Below are positions 25,118 to 33,481 of a DNA stretch of 64,000 nucleotides, in pieces; position 1 is the first letter of the stretch, and each line of letters starts with the position of its first letter. A model generated the notes under the pieces. The model had not been told where the DNA came from. It made no database searches and worked only from the letters and a program-made list of their open reading frames with translations. The position numbers and the translations under genes are program-made. The stretch lies in NCBI RefSeq assembly GCF_025642155.1, contig NZ_CP106798.1, forward strand, positions 3,410,001 to 3,474,000, read 5' to 3'. The DNA comes from Streptomyces sp. HUAS 15-9 (GTDB lineage Bacteria > Actinomycetota > Actinomycetes > Streptomycetales > Streptomycetaceae).

Positions 25118-25689
25118 GCCGTCACCCCCCGCTCCTCCAGTGCCAGCTTCATCGACCGAAGGGCGTAGAACACCCGAGAACGGACAGTGCCGCTGGGTAT
25201 ACCCAGCGTCTCGGCCGCCTCGTTGACGGTACGCCCCTTGAAGTACGTCTCGACGAGGACCTCCCGGTGGGCCGGGGTCAGGTCGTCGAGCGCGTCAGAC
25301 AGCGTCATCAGCCACAGCGCCTTGTCGATCTCGTCCTCCGCGGGGATGACCTCCAGCGGCGACGGATCGACCTCCTGCGGCCGGGCCTGCCGGCTGCGGT
25401 GGCCGTCGATGACGATGCGGCGTGCGACCGTCACCAGCCAGGGGCGTACCGATCCGGTCGCTCGATTGAGCTGGCCGGCGTTCTTCCAGGCACGGATGAG
25501 CGTCTCTTGCACGACGTCCTCTGCTCGCTGCCGATCACCGGCGACCAGCCGAAGGACATACGCAAGGAGTGGTCCGGCGTGCTCCCGATACAGGGCACGC
25601 ATCAGCTCCTCATCAGGCTCCGAGGGCTGGGACATGCGATGTCGGGCCCTCGATCCACGTTCATTGGCCACGACGGAATCCTTGCGCAC
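25114..25689 (-). CDS. sigU: ECF RNA polymerase sigma factor SigU-like
   Basis: This 191-residue group-4 sigma factor has region 2 (LYREHAGPLLAYVLRLVAGD, then AEDVVQETLIRAWKN) and region 4 (LTPAHREVLVETYFKGRTVN, then TLGIPSGTVRSRVFYAL). I chose GTG 25689, preceded by GGAGGTGGGC, over an inner ATG at 25635 and a longer reading from 25854. The cognate anti-sigma is the overlapping downstream gene. S. coelicolor SigU, when released, affects differentiation and secreted proteins. The promoter region 25690-25964 shows no confident ECF-type site by eye. Confidence 0.9.
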   Translation of the reverse strand: MRKDSVVANERGSRARHRMSQPSEPDEELMRALYREHAGPLLAYVLRLVAGDRQRAEDVVQETLIRAWKNAGQLNRATGSVRPWLVTVARRIVIDGHRSRQARPQEVDPSPLEVIPAEDEIDKALWLMTLSDALDDLTPAHREVLVETYFKGRTVNEAAETLGIPSGTVRSRVFYALRSMKLALEERGVTA

Positions 25690-25964
25690 GCCCACCTCCG
25701 ATGTCCGGGGGTTCCCCCAGTCGGTCGCTCGCCCACAGGTACGCAGGTGGGCCGCGAGGTGTTCAACGTGACGTGACACTTTTCTCCGGGGTGCCATGAC
25801 GAGAGGGACATGGGCGCACATTCCCACCGCGTGATCTTTACATTTCCGACACATTGACTGCGGCGCGCCGGCTGCCCGTGCAACATCGAAGGCAAACGCA
25901 GTGTTGCCGAAATCACTTCAACACCGAAGCGGTCACTGACCTACAGAAGCCGCCAAGCGGACAC

Positions 25965-26558
25965 CTAGGCTCGCGCGAGGGCCGCCCTCCGGCGGTGCCG
26001 GGCCACTCGTTCACGGTTCCCGCAGACCTCGCTGGAGCACCAGCGGCGCCGACGCCCCCGGGACGTATCCAGGTACACAATGGGGCAGTTGTCCCCTTCG
26101 CACTCCCGCACGGCCGCCCACACGACGGGATCGGTGAGCAGCTCCACGGCGTCCCGGGCGACGGCCCCGAGCAGCGCCCCGCACCCGGGCGGGCCGTCCA
26201 ACTCCCGCCTGAGCGTGCCGTCCTCACCGCGTACGGCACGCGGGGCCGGGGGCGCGATCCGGGCGATCTCGTTGAGACGGCCGAGCGCGGGCCCGTACGA
26301 CCGTCCGTCGGCCGCGAGCCCACCCCGCACCAACAGCCCGACGTGCCCGCGCAGTTCACGGAAGCCCGCGAGCCACCCGGCATCGGCGTGCGCCAGCGCG
26401 GTGCCCGCCGGGACCAGTCCGGAGCCGACGATCCAGGCACGCAACGGCCCGACCGCGTCCAGCCGTTCGCCGGGATGGCTCGTCGAGAGAAGATCCAGGC
26501 AGATCCGCCCGGCGTCGAACCGCAGCTCGTACGGGGCCGAGGCCGTACCCAGTGCCAT
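25965..26558 (-). CDS. CGNR zinc-finger (ABATE-domain) putative regulator
   Basis: This 197-residue protein has an N-terminal ABATE domain (LRFDAGRICLDLLST) and a C-terminal zinc finger built on CEGDNCPIVYLDTSRGR followed by RWCSSEVCGNRERVARHRRR. Cys pairs at CEGDNC and CSSEVC, with the CGNR motif, are intact. CGNR proteins are usually taken to be stress-responsive transcription factors. It sits alone between the sigU region and a divergent membrane-protein gene, so its target may be that gene or itself. Confidence 0.88.
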   Translation of the reverse strand: MALGTASAPYELRFDAGRICLDLLSTSHPGERLDAVGPLRAWIVGSGLVPAGTALAHADAGWLAGFRELRGHVGLLVRGGLAADGRSYGPALGRLNEIARIAPPAPRAVRGEDGTLRRELDGPPGCGALLGAVARDAVELLTDPVVWAAVRECEGDNCPIVYLDTSRGRRRRWCSSEVCGNRERVARHRRRAALARA

Positions 26559-26715
26559 GTGCCTGTCACCGCCTAGGGCAGGGAACCATTCCCTCTCTCA
26601 CAGTGCCTTCCCGCTCGCACGTCCGGAACCCCTCGTACCGGCGCTGGACGCACACGTATGCGACCGCGCGTCTCGGCCATGTCCTGTCGGTGATCACGCA
26701 GGTTGACTGAAGGAC

Positions 26716-27261
26716 ATGACAGTGACAGAGAGCATCAGCATGCGACGGCGGACGACCGCCGGTGCCGTCCTGGGCGCGGCCACGGTCACCATGGGCCTGA
26801 TCGCCGGGGTCTTCTACATCTTCGCCTGCGCGGTCATGCCCGCCCTGCACCGCAGCGACGACCGCGTCTATGTCGATGTCATGCGCGACATCAACGACGT
26901 GATCCAGAACCCCGTGTTCTTCCTGAGCTTCATGGGGGCACTGGTACTGACGGGCGTGTCGGCATGGCAGCTCCGGCACGCGTCCTGCACCCGGTGGGTG
27001 TGGGCGGGGTTCGCCGCGTACGCCCTGACGTTCCTCGTCACGGTCGCATTCAACATCCCGTTGAACGACGCACTGGCCAAGACCGGGAACGCGTCGGACC
27101 TGCGGGATGGGTTCGAGAGCGCGTGGGTGGCGTGGAACGCCGTACGGGCCCTGCTGTCGACGGTGGCACTGGGGTGCCTGGCGAGGGCGCTGGTGCTGTA
27201 CGGGCGCTTCTCGGCAGCGGCCGACAATGTCAGCCCGTCTGGGGGTACCCCCTGCTCGTAG
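26716..27261 (+). CDS. DUF1772 / anthrone-oxygenase-like membrane protein
   Basis: This 181-residue protein has four predicted membrane segments (near VTMGLIAGVFYIFACAVMPAL, FFLSFMGALVLTG, WAGFAAYALTFLVTVAFNIPLN and ALLSTVALGCLARAL). The tract VFYIFACAVMPAL and FNIPLNDAL are typical of DUF1772. Some members are called anthrone oxygenases, but nothing polyketide-related lies nearby, so no such role is claimed. ATG 26716 follows GAAGGAC. Confidence 0.82.
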   Translation: MTVTESISMRRRTTAGAVLGAATVTMGLIAGVFYIFACAVMPALHRSDDRVYVDVMRDINDVIQNPVFFLSFMGALVLTGVSAWQLRHASCTRWVWAGFAAYALTFLVTVAFNIPLNDALAKTGNASDLRDGFESAWVAWNAVRALLSTVALGCLARALVLYGRFSAAADNVSPSGGTPCS

Positions 27262-27356
27262 AGCTTGGGGGAGCTTGAGGACGAGGCCGTTCAGGCCGAA
27301 GCGGGGGCTGGGGGCGGCAGCCCCCAGAGACGGTCACACCAGCACCGGGCACCGAC

Positions 27357-28508
27357 TCACGCATCCGCATACTTCGTGTCCGCCGCAGGATCCAGTGCCA
27401 GCCGGTACCCCCGCTTCACCACGGTCTGGATCAGCTTCGGCGCCCCGAGTGCCGTACGCAACCGGGCCATCGCCGTCTCCACCGCGTGCTCGTCCCGCCC
27501 GGTCCCCGGCAGCGCCCGCAGCAACTCGGCCCGCGCGACGACCCACCCCGGCCGCCGGGACAGCGCCCGCAGCAGCGACATCCCGGCCGGCGGCACCGGC
27601 TTCAGGGCCCCGTCCACCAGCACCGCGTGCCCCCGGATCTCCATTTGGTGCCCGGCGACCGGCAACGACCGTGCCCGGCCAGGCAGTTCCTGGCACAGCA
27701 GCTGTACGAGGGGCCCGAGCCGGAACCGCTCCGGCTGGACCGTGTCGATGCCCCGCGCCTGGAGCGGCAACGCGGTGACCGGCCCCACGCAGGCCGGCAG
27801 CACATCGTGGTTGAGGGCCGTGAGCAGTTCGGCGAGCAGCCCCCGCTCCTCGGCCCGGGACAGCAGGGACACGGCGGCCGGGGCACTGGTGAAGGTGAGC
27901 GCGTCCAGCCCGCGCGAGACGGCCGCGTCGATCAGCCGGTCCACCGGCCCGATGTCCTCCGGCGGCATCCACCGGTACACCGGCACCGGAAGCACCTCCG
28001 CTCCCCCGGCCCGCAGCGCCTCCACGAACCCCGGCAGCGGCTCGCCGTGCAGCTGTACGGCGATACGGCGCCCGTCGACCCCTTCCTCCAGCAGCCGGTC
28101 CAGCACCTCGGCCATGGACTCGCTCGACGGCGACCACTCCTCGGTGAGCCCGGCGGCCCGGATGGCGCCCTTGACCTTGGGCCCGCGGGCCAGCAACTCC
28201 ACCCCGCGCAGCCGCCCGAGCAGCGCCTCGCCGAGCCCCCACCCCTCCGCGGCCTCGATCCATCCGCGGAACCCGATGGCGGTCGTGGCGACGGCCACGT
28301 CCGGTGCCTGGTCGATGATCTCCTTGGTGGCCGCGAGGAGTTCACCGTCATCGGCGAGCGGCACGATTCTCAGCGCAGGCGCGTGCAGAACGCTGGCACC
28401 GCGCCGCTGAAGCAACGCGCCCAGCTCATCGGCCCGGCGCGCGGCCGTCACGCCCACGGTGAACCCCGCGAGGGGCCCGTGTTCTGGTCGCTGCTGTTCC
28501 TCGTACAT
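27357..28508 (-). CDS. HemD-like uroporphyrinogen-III synthase fused to an OmpR-type winged helix
   Basis: This is a 383-residue fusion. Residues 1 to about 270 resemble uroporphyrinogen-III synthase (GFTVGVTAARRADELGALLQ, VDRLIDAAVSRGLDALTFTS and a tail with CVGPVTALPLQARGI). Residues about 290-375 resemble a DNA-binding winged helix (LRALSRRPGWVVARAELLRA, then VKRGYRLAL), as at the end of OmpR-type regulators. Such fusions occur in Actinobacteria and are usually annotated bifunctional. It may link haem or sirohaem status to transcription; inference. It lies downstream of the nitrate/nitrite transporter gene on the same strand, separated by a strong hairpin, so it is probably a separate unit. 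No promoter recognised. Confidence 0.87.
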   Translation of the reverse strand: MYEEQQRPEHGPLAGFTVGVTAARRADELGALLQRRGASVLHAPALRIVPLADDGELLAATKEIIDQAPDVAVATTAIGFRGWIEAAEGWGLGEALLGRLRGVELLARGPKVKGAIRAAGLTEEWSPSSESMAEVLDRLLEEGVDGRRIAVQLHGEPLPGFVEALRAGGAEVLPVPVYRWMPPEDIGPVDRLIDAAVSRGLDALTFTSAPAAVSLLSRAEERGLLAELLTALNHDVLPACVGPVTALPLQARGIDTVQPERFRLGPLVQLLCQELPGRARSLPVAGHQMEIRGHAVLVDGALKPVPPAGMSLLRALSRRPGWVVARAELLRALPGTGRDEHAVETAMARLRTALGAPKLIQTVVKRGYRLALDPAADTKYADA

Positions 28509-28600
28509 GGCTCTCGTCCCGCACTCGAGTAGTCGTACCGCTCTGTGTCCGTACTTCCGGCAGATCGCCCCGCTCGGTTCGTCCCGCTGGGTACCTGGAT

Positions 28601-28643
28601 GTCGAACGAGCCTGTCAACGGCGCGTGACAGGCTCGGTTCGAC
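28601..28643 (-). terminator. Long imperfect inverted repeat between narK-like and hemD-like genes
   Basis: GTCGAACGAGCCTGTCA and TGACAGGCTCGGTTCGAC pair nearly perfectly around ACGGCGCG. This large stem, just after the transporter stop, should end that transcript. Confidence 0.85.
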
Positions 28644-28663
28644 TTGATGTCACCGGTGTTACG

Positions 28664-30043
28664 TCACACCTCGGCATAGCTGAGCTGCGGCTTTGCCTCG
28701 GCGACGGCAGTGTCGTGCGCCACTTCGGCCGGGCGGCGAAGGTATACGGCCCAGGTCACCACGAAGCAGAGGCCGTAGAAGGCCAGGAAGGCGACGAAGG
28801 CGCCGGTGCCGGAGCCGTAGGAGAGGTAGGACTGCCGGAAGGCGAGGTTGATGCCGACGCCGCCGAGCGCGCCGACCGCCCCGATGAGCCCCATGGAGGC
28901 ACCGGACAGCCGCCGCCCGTAGGAGGCCGCCTCCTCACCGGTGAGTCCCTTGGCCAGGGCCTTTGCCTGGAAGATGCCGGGGATCATCTTGTACGTCGAC
29001 CCGTTGCCGAGCCCGGTGAGCACGAACAGGACGACGAAGACGGAGACGAACAGCGGCAGCGACTTCTGCATGCTGGCGACGACGAGGCCACCGGTTGCCG
29101 CGGCCATGCCCACGTAGTTCCAGAGGGTGATCTTCGCACCGCCGTACCGGTCGGCGAGCCAGCCACCCACGGGCCGGATCAGCGAGCCGAGGAGCGGGCC
29201 GATGAAGGTGAGGTACGCGGCCTGCAGCGGGGTGCGCCCGAACTGGACCTGCAGGACCTGCCCGAAGGCGAAGGCGTAGCCGATGAACGACCCGAAGGTG
29301 CCGATGTAGAGGAAGGACATGATCCAGGTGTGGGCGTCCTTCGCGGCGTCCTTGGCGGCACCGGTGTCGTTCTTCACGGTCGCGAGATTGTCCATGAAGA
29401 GGGCGGCGAGAATGGCGGCGATCACGATCAGCGGGATGTAGATGCAGAGCAGCACACGCGGACCGCCGCTGGCCCCGATGATGGCGAGGGCGGCCAACTG
29501 GATGACGGGCACACCGATGTTGCCGCCGCCGGCGTTCAGCCCGAGCGCCCACCCCTTCTTCCGCAGCGGGAAGAAGGCGTTGATGTTGGTCATGCTCGAC
29601 GCGAAGTTCCCGCCGCCGATGCCCGCCAGCAGGCCGACCAACAGGAAGGTGTCGAAGGAGGTCCCCGGCTTCATCACGGCGAACGCGGCCGCGGTCGGGA
29701 CGAGCAGCAGCCCGGCCGAGATGATCGTCCAGTTCCGCCCGCCGAAGATCGCCACGGCGAAGGTGTAGGGGACGCGGACGACGGAGCCGACCAGCGTGAC
29801 CATCGAGGTCAGCAGGAACTTGTCGGCCGGGGTCAGCCCGTACTCCGGGCCCATGAAGAGGACGAGTACGGACCACATGGTCCAGATCGAGAACCCGATG
29901 TGCTCGGACAGCACCGAGAAGACAAGATTCCGCCGGGCGACCTTCTCGCCGGTCGCGTTCCAGAACGCCTCGTCCTCCGGATCCCAGTGCTCGATCCAGC
30001 GGCCTCCCCTGCTCGGGGCGGGGGCTGTACTAGGGGCTGTCAT
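28664..30043 (-). CDS. narK: NarK-type nitrate/nitrite MFS transporter
   Basis: This 459-residue membrane protein has the nitrate/nitrite porter architecture with about 12 membrane segments. The signature GGGNFASSMTNINAFFPLRKKGWALGLNAGGGNIGVP is the NNP 'nitrate signature' region, with a second one at GLGNGSTYKMIPGIF. The N-terminus contains the WDPEDEAFW box. It imports nitrate or exports nitrite. Start ATG 30043 has GGAGGCGTC upstream. Whether it is coupled to respiratory or assimilatory reductases cannot be seen here. Confidence 0.92.
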   Translation of the reverse strand: MTAPSTAPAPSRGGRWIEHWDPEDEAFWNATGEKVARRNLVFSVLSEHIGFSIWTMWSVLVLFMGPEYGLTPADKFLLTSMVTLVGSVVRVPYTFAVAIFGGRNWTIISAGLLLVPTAAAFAVMKPGTSFDTFLLVGLLAGIGGGNFASSMTNINAFFPLRKKGWALGLNAGGGNIGVPVIQLAALAIIGASGGPRVLLCIYIPLIVIAAILAALFMDNLATVKNDTGAAKDAAKDAHTWIMSFLYIGTFGSFIGYAFAFGQVLQVQFGRTPLQAAYLTFIGPLLGSLIRPVGGWLADRYGGAKITLWNYVGMAAATGGLVVASMQKSLPLFVSVFVVLFVLTGLGNGSTYKMIPGIFQAKALAKGLTGEEAASYGRRLSGASMGLIGAVGALGGVGINLAFRQSYLSYGSGTGAFVAFLAFYGLCFVVTWAVYLRRPAEVAHDTAVAEAKPQLSYAEV

Positions 30044-30156
30044 GACGCCTCCACGGTGCTCAGGGGCTCGGTTCTTTCCACGAGTGACTGAGCCCGAAGG
30101 TAGGGAGGACGCGTTTCCGACCTGTGGCTGTGGGTGACCGGAATGGAACTTTGCTC

Positions 30157-30415
30157 TCACTCGGCGGGTGGGGTGCCGGTGAGGGCGATTCCGCGGGCGA
30201 AGGCGTCGAGGGCGGGGAGGGCGCCGTACAGGCGGCCCAGCGCCGGGGTGACGGGTGAAGAGCTGGACGTCGGTGGGGCGGGAGGTGGCGCGCCAGTGGT
30301 AGGTGAGGACGCCGAGGAGGGCGTCGGGGTCTGTGGGGTAGTCAGGGTCGAGGCGGACGAGGCGGAGGACGCGGCTGCCCGTGCCGAAGTGGTCCGTGGC
30401 GAACGGCTCCCGCAC
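30157..30415 (-). pseudogene. Small gene broken by a 1-base indel
   Basis: From GTG 30415 a protein-like reading (REPFATDHFGTGSRVLRLVR, then TYHWRATSRPTDVQLFT) shifts frame near 30262, then continues as VTPALGRLYGALPALDAFARG to the stop at 30157. The total length is 259 bp, so removing one C from the ACCC tract there restores an 85-residue frame. No family recognised. The upstream side may itself be truncated, because the same frame is open to about 30454. No ribosome-binding site is convincing. Confidence 0.4.
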
Positions 30416-30647
30416 CGTCTCGTCGCGCGTCGGGTCTCGGGACCCGAAGAAGGCTCAGTACCGGGACCTCGGCTGTATTGCGGGCTGTCATCGGTTGACG
30501 GCCTGCATCTCCTGCACGACCACGGGTACGAGCCGGTGCCCGGGGAGCACAGGTATTTCACTCCACGGGGTGGCATCTCGTCCGCCTTCGGAGTGTCGGC
30601 GTTCTCGATGCCAGCCGGAGGGGGGCACCCTTATACGCCCAGAACGC

Positions 30648-31304
30648 TTACGCGGCGCATGTCCTGGCCCCACGCTTCGAGTTCAGGTCGGTGGTCTGCC
30701 ACACGCCCTCCTCGTTCTTCCGCAGGTGCGTGGTGTACGCGACGTACGGGCTCTGTTTCGACGGGCCTTTGTCCACCTTGCCGGTCTTGCGGTTCTTGTT
30801 GAATCCCTTGCTCTCGTCGGAGCAATAGACAACAGTCGCTGTTGTGTCCCCGGAAAGCGTGACCTCAGGTGCGTAGTAGCGGGTGGTGCCCGTGAAGGAG
30901 AGGTTGGCGTCCAGGTAGGCCTGTACCCAAGCCGCGGCGTCTTTCAGGGCCTTGTCCCGGTAGTAGAACGAGAGGCCCGGCGCGCCCGTGTCGCCGCGCA
31001 GGATGGCGTCGTTCGTGGCATCGATCCGTGCCGCGGTGTCCGCCAGGACCGCGTCCTTGGCCGCGTCGCCGGTCTTCCAGTCGTCGTAGTTGTCCGTGAC
31101 GTCCGACGGCAACGTGATCTTCGGGCGGTAAGCCGAAATTGCCCCAGAAGGACTCGGCGAAGCCGAGGCCCTGCCCCCCGTGTCCGCCCCAGGGGTCATG
31201 TCGTTCGACTTCGGCTTCGACCCACCCCCGCCGCAGCCGGCAAGCAGAAGTACGGCCGTCACACCGGCGGCGGCTGTCGTGAGCAGGCGGGGTCGGCGGG
31301 TCAC
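30648..31304 (-). CDS. Secreted lipoprotein of unknown function (copy 2 of a tandem pair)
   Basis: This 218-residue protein starts GTG 31304 (GGAG upstream). It has an n-region MTRRPRLL, a hydrophobic core and the lipobox LLAGC (C24) followed by GGGG, so it is exported and lipid-anchored. The mature part has a Ser/Gly linker and a region reading SFYYRDKALKDAAAWVQAYL, then VTLSGDTTATVVYCSDESKG and GVWQTTDLNSKRGARTC. Two Cys suggest a disulfide. It is a diverged paralogue of the neighbour at 31338-31991. Function unknown. Confidence 0.85.
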   Translation of the reverse strand: MTRRPRLLTTAAAGVTAVLLLAGCGGGGSKPKSNDMTPGADTGGRASASPSPSGAISAYRPKITLPSDVTDNYDDWKTGDAAKDAVLADTAARIDATNDAILRGDTGAPGLSFYYRDKALKDAAAWVQAYLDANLSFTGTTRYYAPEVTLSGDTTATVVYCSDESKGFNKNRKTGKVDKGPSKQSPYVAYTTHLRKNEEGVWQTTDLNSKRGARTCAA

Positions 31305-31337
31305 GTTGTGGCTCCTATCAGGGATTCGGTCGGCGCG

Positions 31338-31991
31338 TCAGGGCTGGCACTCGGCACTGCCGCTCTGCGAAATGATCTTCTGGATCACCCAGACGCCCTT
31401 GCCGTTCCTCTTGAGCGACGTGTGGTAGCTGACGTAGCTCTTTGCGGTGACCTCGGTCTTCTTGATCTTGTTGGGCAGGTACTTGACGTACGCCTTGCCC
31501 TGGTCCTCGCAGTAGCTGAGGGAGGCCGTTCCGTCCTTGGAGACGGCAACCACCGGAGAGTAGAAGCGGTACGCGCCGGTGAGGCTTGCCTTGAGGTCCA
31601 CATAGTTCTGGATGAACTTCTGCGTGCCGGCGGCAGCTTCACCCTCGTAGTAGTAGAGGTACGGCTTGTCGAGCGCGTTCTGGTGGACGATCGCAAGGTC
31701 CACCGCCTTGATGGACTGCTCGCTGTCGGACAGGACCGCGTCCTTGTCCTTGTCGCCCGTCTTGGGCCAGTCAAAGGTGTACGACAAGTCGGACGGCATC
31801 TCGGTCTTCGGGCGGTCACCGTTCGCGGAGGCCGAGGCGCTGGGAGAAGCAGACGCGTCGCCCCGCGTATCCGCCGCCGAGTTCCTGTCGTTCGACTTCG
31901 TCCCGCCTCCGCCTCCGCCGCAGCCGGCTAGCAGTAGTACGGCCGTCACACCGGCGGCGGCAGTCGTGAGCGGGCGGGAACGGCGGGGCAC
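31338..31991 (-). CDS. Secreted lipoprotein of unknown function (copy 1 of a tandem pair)
   Basis: This 217-residue paralogue of the next gene starts GTG 31991 with AGGAG six bases upstream. A twin-arginine-free signal (PRRSRPLTTAAAGVTAVLLL) ends at lipobox LLAGC with GGGGGG after it. The mature domain has MPSDLSYTFDWPKTGDKD, YLYYYEGEAAAGTQKFIQNY and SYCEDQGKAYVKYLPNK, ending with SGSAEC. The two genes lie 33 bp apart on the same strand, likely one transcript. Confidence 0.85.
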   Translation of the reverse strand: MPRRSRPLTTAAAGVTAVLLLAGCGGGGGGTKSNDRNSAADTRGDASASPSASASANGDRPKTEMPSDLSYTFDWPKTGDKDKDAVLSDSEQSIKAVDLAIVHQNALDKPYLYYYEGEAAAGTQKFIQNYVDLKASLTGAYRFYSPVVAVSKDGTASLSYCEDQGKAYVKYLPNKIKKTEVTAKSYVSYHTSLKRNGKGVWVIQKIISQSGSAECQP

Positions 31992-32109
31992 GGTGGGCTC
32001 CTGGTGAGGCGGGGGCGGTTGGGTCCGAGAAGCAGCCCGTACGGTATCGGGCCCGAGTGTCGCTGTACCAGGGCGAATTGCTCCGCGCCCGGTACTCCGA
32101 AGGGGCTGG

Positions 32110-32269
32110 TTACGCGCCCTGCGGTGTGCGCGGCCCCTCGAACCGTTCGGCCACAGCCTCGGGCTTCGTTTCGGCCCGGGAGTTCCTGCCAGGACGGGGA
32201 GTACTGGAGCAGGATGACCACGAATCCGAGCGACCAAGCCGCCTGGGCCAGTGGTCGCCACTTCTTCAC
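32110..32269 (-). pseudogene. Small membrane protein gene with a 1-base indel
   Basis: GTG 32269, with GAGGGGGA upstream, opens a short protein reading KKWRPLAQAAWSLGFVVILL, a Lys/Arg-flanked single membrane segment, then QYSPSWQELPGRNEA. Frame is lost at the GGG at 32161-32163 (CCC on the coding strand); removing one base gives EAVAERFEGPRTPQGA and a stop at 32110, for 52 residues. No family is known to me. The rest of the 435-bp gap 31992-32426 shows nothing recognisable. Confidence 0.45.
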
Positions 32270-32426
32270 GCGCGTACATCCCCCTCGGGACAGTTCCGGG
32301 CGCGCCGACGATCCCGAGCACACGTCGACAGGACCAGGCCCCCACCTGGTCAGAGCGCCCTCTCGTACCACAGCGTGCTCGGGCCGCGAATGCAGCACAC
32401 ACGCGAGGGCCGATGTACGTGGTGTG

Positions 32427-33398
32427 TCATTTGTGGGCATTCATGAGTGCCTCATCCATGGCGTGAATCCATCCATCGGTCGGCCGTATCAGCCAGCCCT
32501 CGGATCGGGTGATCTCCGCCGCTGCCCGTCGAAGCGCATCGAACCCGGGATGGACCAGCCCCTTTCGCCACACGAGTGACACAGGCGACAACGGGACGGG
32601 GTCGACGAGAGGCCGCAGCACCGTCCGATGCATGGCCGGAAAGTCCACCACGGCGAGGATGGGATTGCGTGTCTTCGCCATGATCCGCTCGAACTCCTCG
32701 TCCCCGACGGCCAGCGGAAGGGGGGAGGCGACCCGGATGCCGCGTCCCTCGAAGAGGTGGTGGGCGAGGTCGGTCCACTCGGGCGTGCGCGGATTCCCGG
32801 CACCGGCGTACACGGTCTCCCCGGCCAGCGCGGCCAGCGGCACCGCCTCCAGCGGGGCCAGCGGATGGTCGTCGGGCAGGACGACGGCCATCGGCTCGTA
32901 CCGCACGGGCTGGTGCGCGAGACCGGCCCGTAGCGCGGGGGCCAGGCCCGCGAACCGCCCGAAGGACGCGTCGAGGCGCCCGGCGAGCAGTTCGGCGGCC
33001 GCGCCCGTCAGTCCGCTCTCGTAGCGGGCCATCAGCTCGCAGTCCGGCGCGAGTTCCCGGGCCCGGTGCAGCACACGGCGGCCGGTGGCCAGGCCCGGAG
33101 AGTTCAGGTCCACCAGCAGGGGGCGGGCCTGCCCGAACGCGGCGAGCAGTTCGTCCTGGGCGGCGAGGACCCGGCGGGCGTACGGCAGCAGCCGCTCGCC
33201 GTCGGCGGTCAGCGTGACCTGCCGGGTGGTCCGTACGAACAGCTCGGCGGCCAGCTCCCGCTCCAGCCGCCGTACGTCCCGGCTGAGCGCCTGCTGGGCG
33301 ACGTACAGGCGGGCCGCGGCGCGGGTGAAGTGGAGCTCCTCGGCGACGGTGACGAAGGCGCGCAGGAGGCGGGGGTCCAGGTGGGAGGTGGTCGGCAT
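32427..33398 (-). CDS. LysR-family transcriptional regulator
   Basis: This 323-residue regulator has an N-terminal winged helix (LDPRLLRAFVTVAEELHFTR, then RLYVAQQALSRDVRRLEREL) and a two-lobed effector-binding domain to the end. It is divergent from an MFS exporter gene at 33482, and 84 bp separates the starts. An inverted repeat between them is a likely operator. LysR proteins usually activate the divergent gene with a co-inducer and repress themselves. Confidence 0.9.
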   Translation of the reverse strand: MPTTSHLDPRLLRAFVTVAEELHFTRAAARLYVAQQALSRDVRRLERELAAELFVRTTRQVTLTADGERLLPYARRVLAAQDELLAAFGQARPLLVDLNSPGLATGRRVLHRARELAPDCELMARYESGLTGAAAELLAGRLDASFGRFAGLAPALRAGLAHQPVRYEPMAVVLPDDHPLAPLEAVPLAALAGETVYAGAGNPRTPEWTDLAHHLFEGRGIRVASPLPLAVGDEEFERIMAKTRNPILAVVDFPAMHRTVLRPLVDPVPLSPVSLVWRKGLVHPGFDALRRAAAEITRSEGWLIRPTDGWIHAMDEALMNAHK

Positions 33399-33434
33399 CC
33401 GGCGAATTTACAACGAGGGTGCGTCAATCGGCAG

Positions 33435-33460
33435 GGATCAGGTGTTGGACCCCTTGATCC
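33435..33460. promoter_or_regulatory. LysR operator candidate
   Basis: GGATCA (33435-33440) and TGATCC (33455-33460) form a 6-bp inverted repeat with a 14-base spacer in the divergent LysR/MFS intergenic region. Spacing and position fit a LysR recognition site. Confidence 0.55.
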
Positions 33461-33481
33461 ACTCCGGGTGACGGTGGGGTC

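Noticed and set aside
26716..27261. Polyketide cluster based on an anthrone-oxygenase-like gene
   Set aside because: No synthase, cyclase or tailoring gene lies nearby; DUF1772 proteins are widespread.
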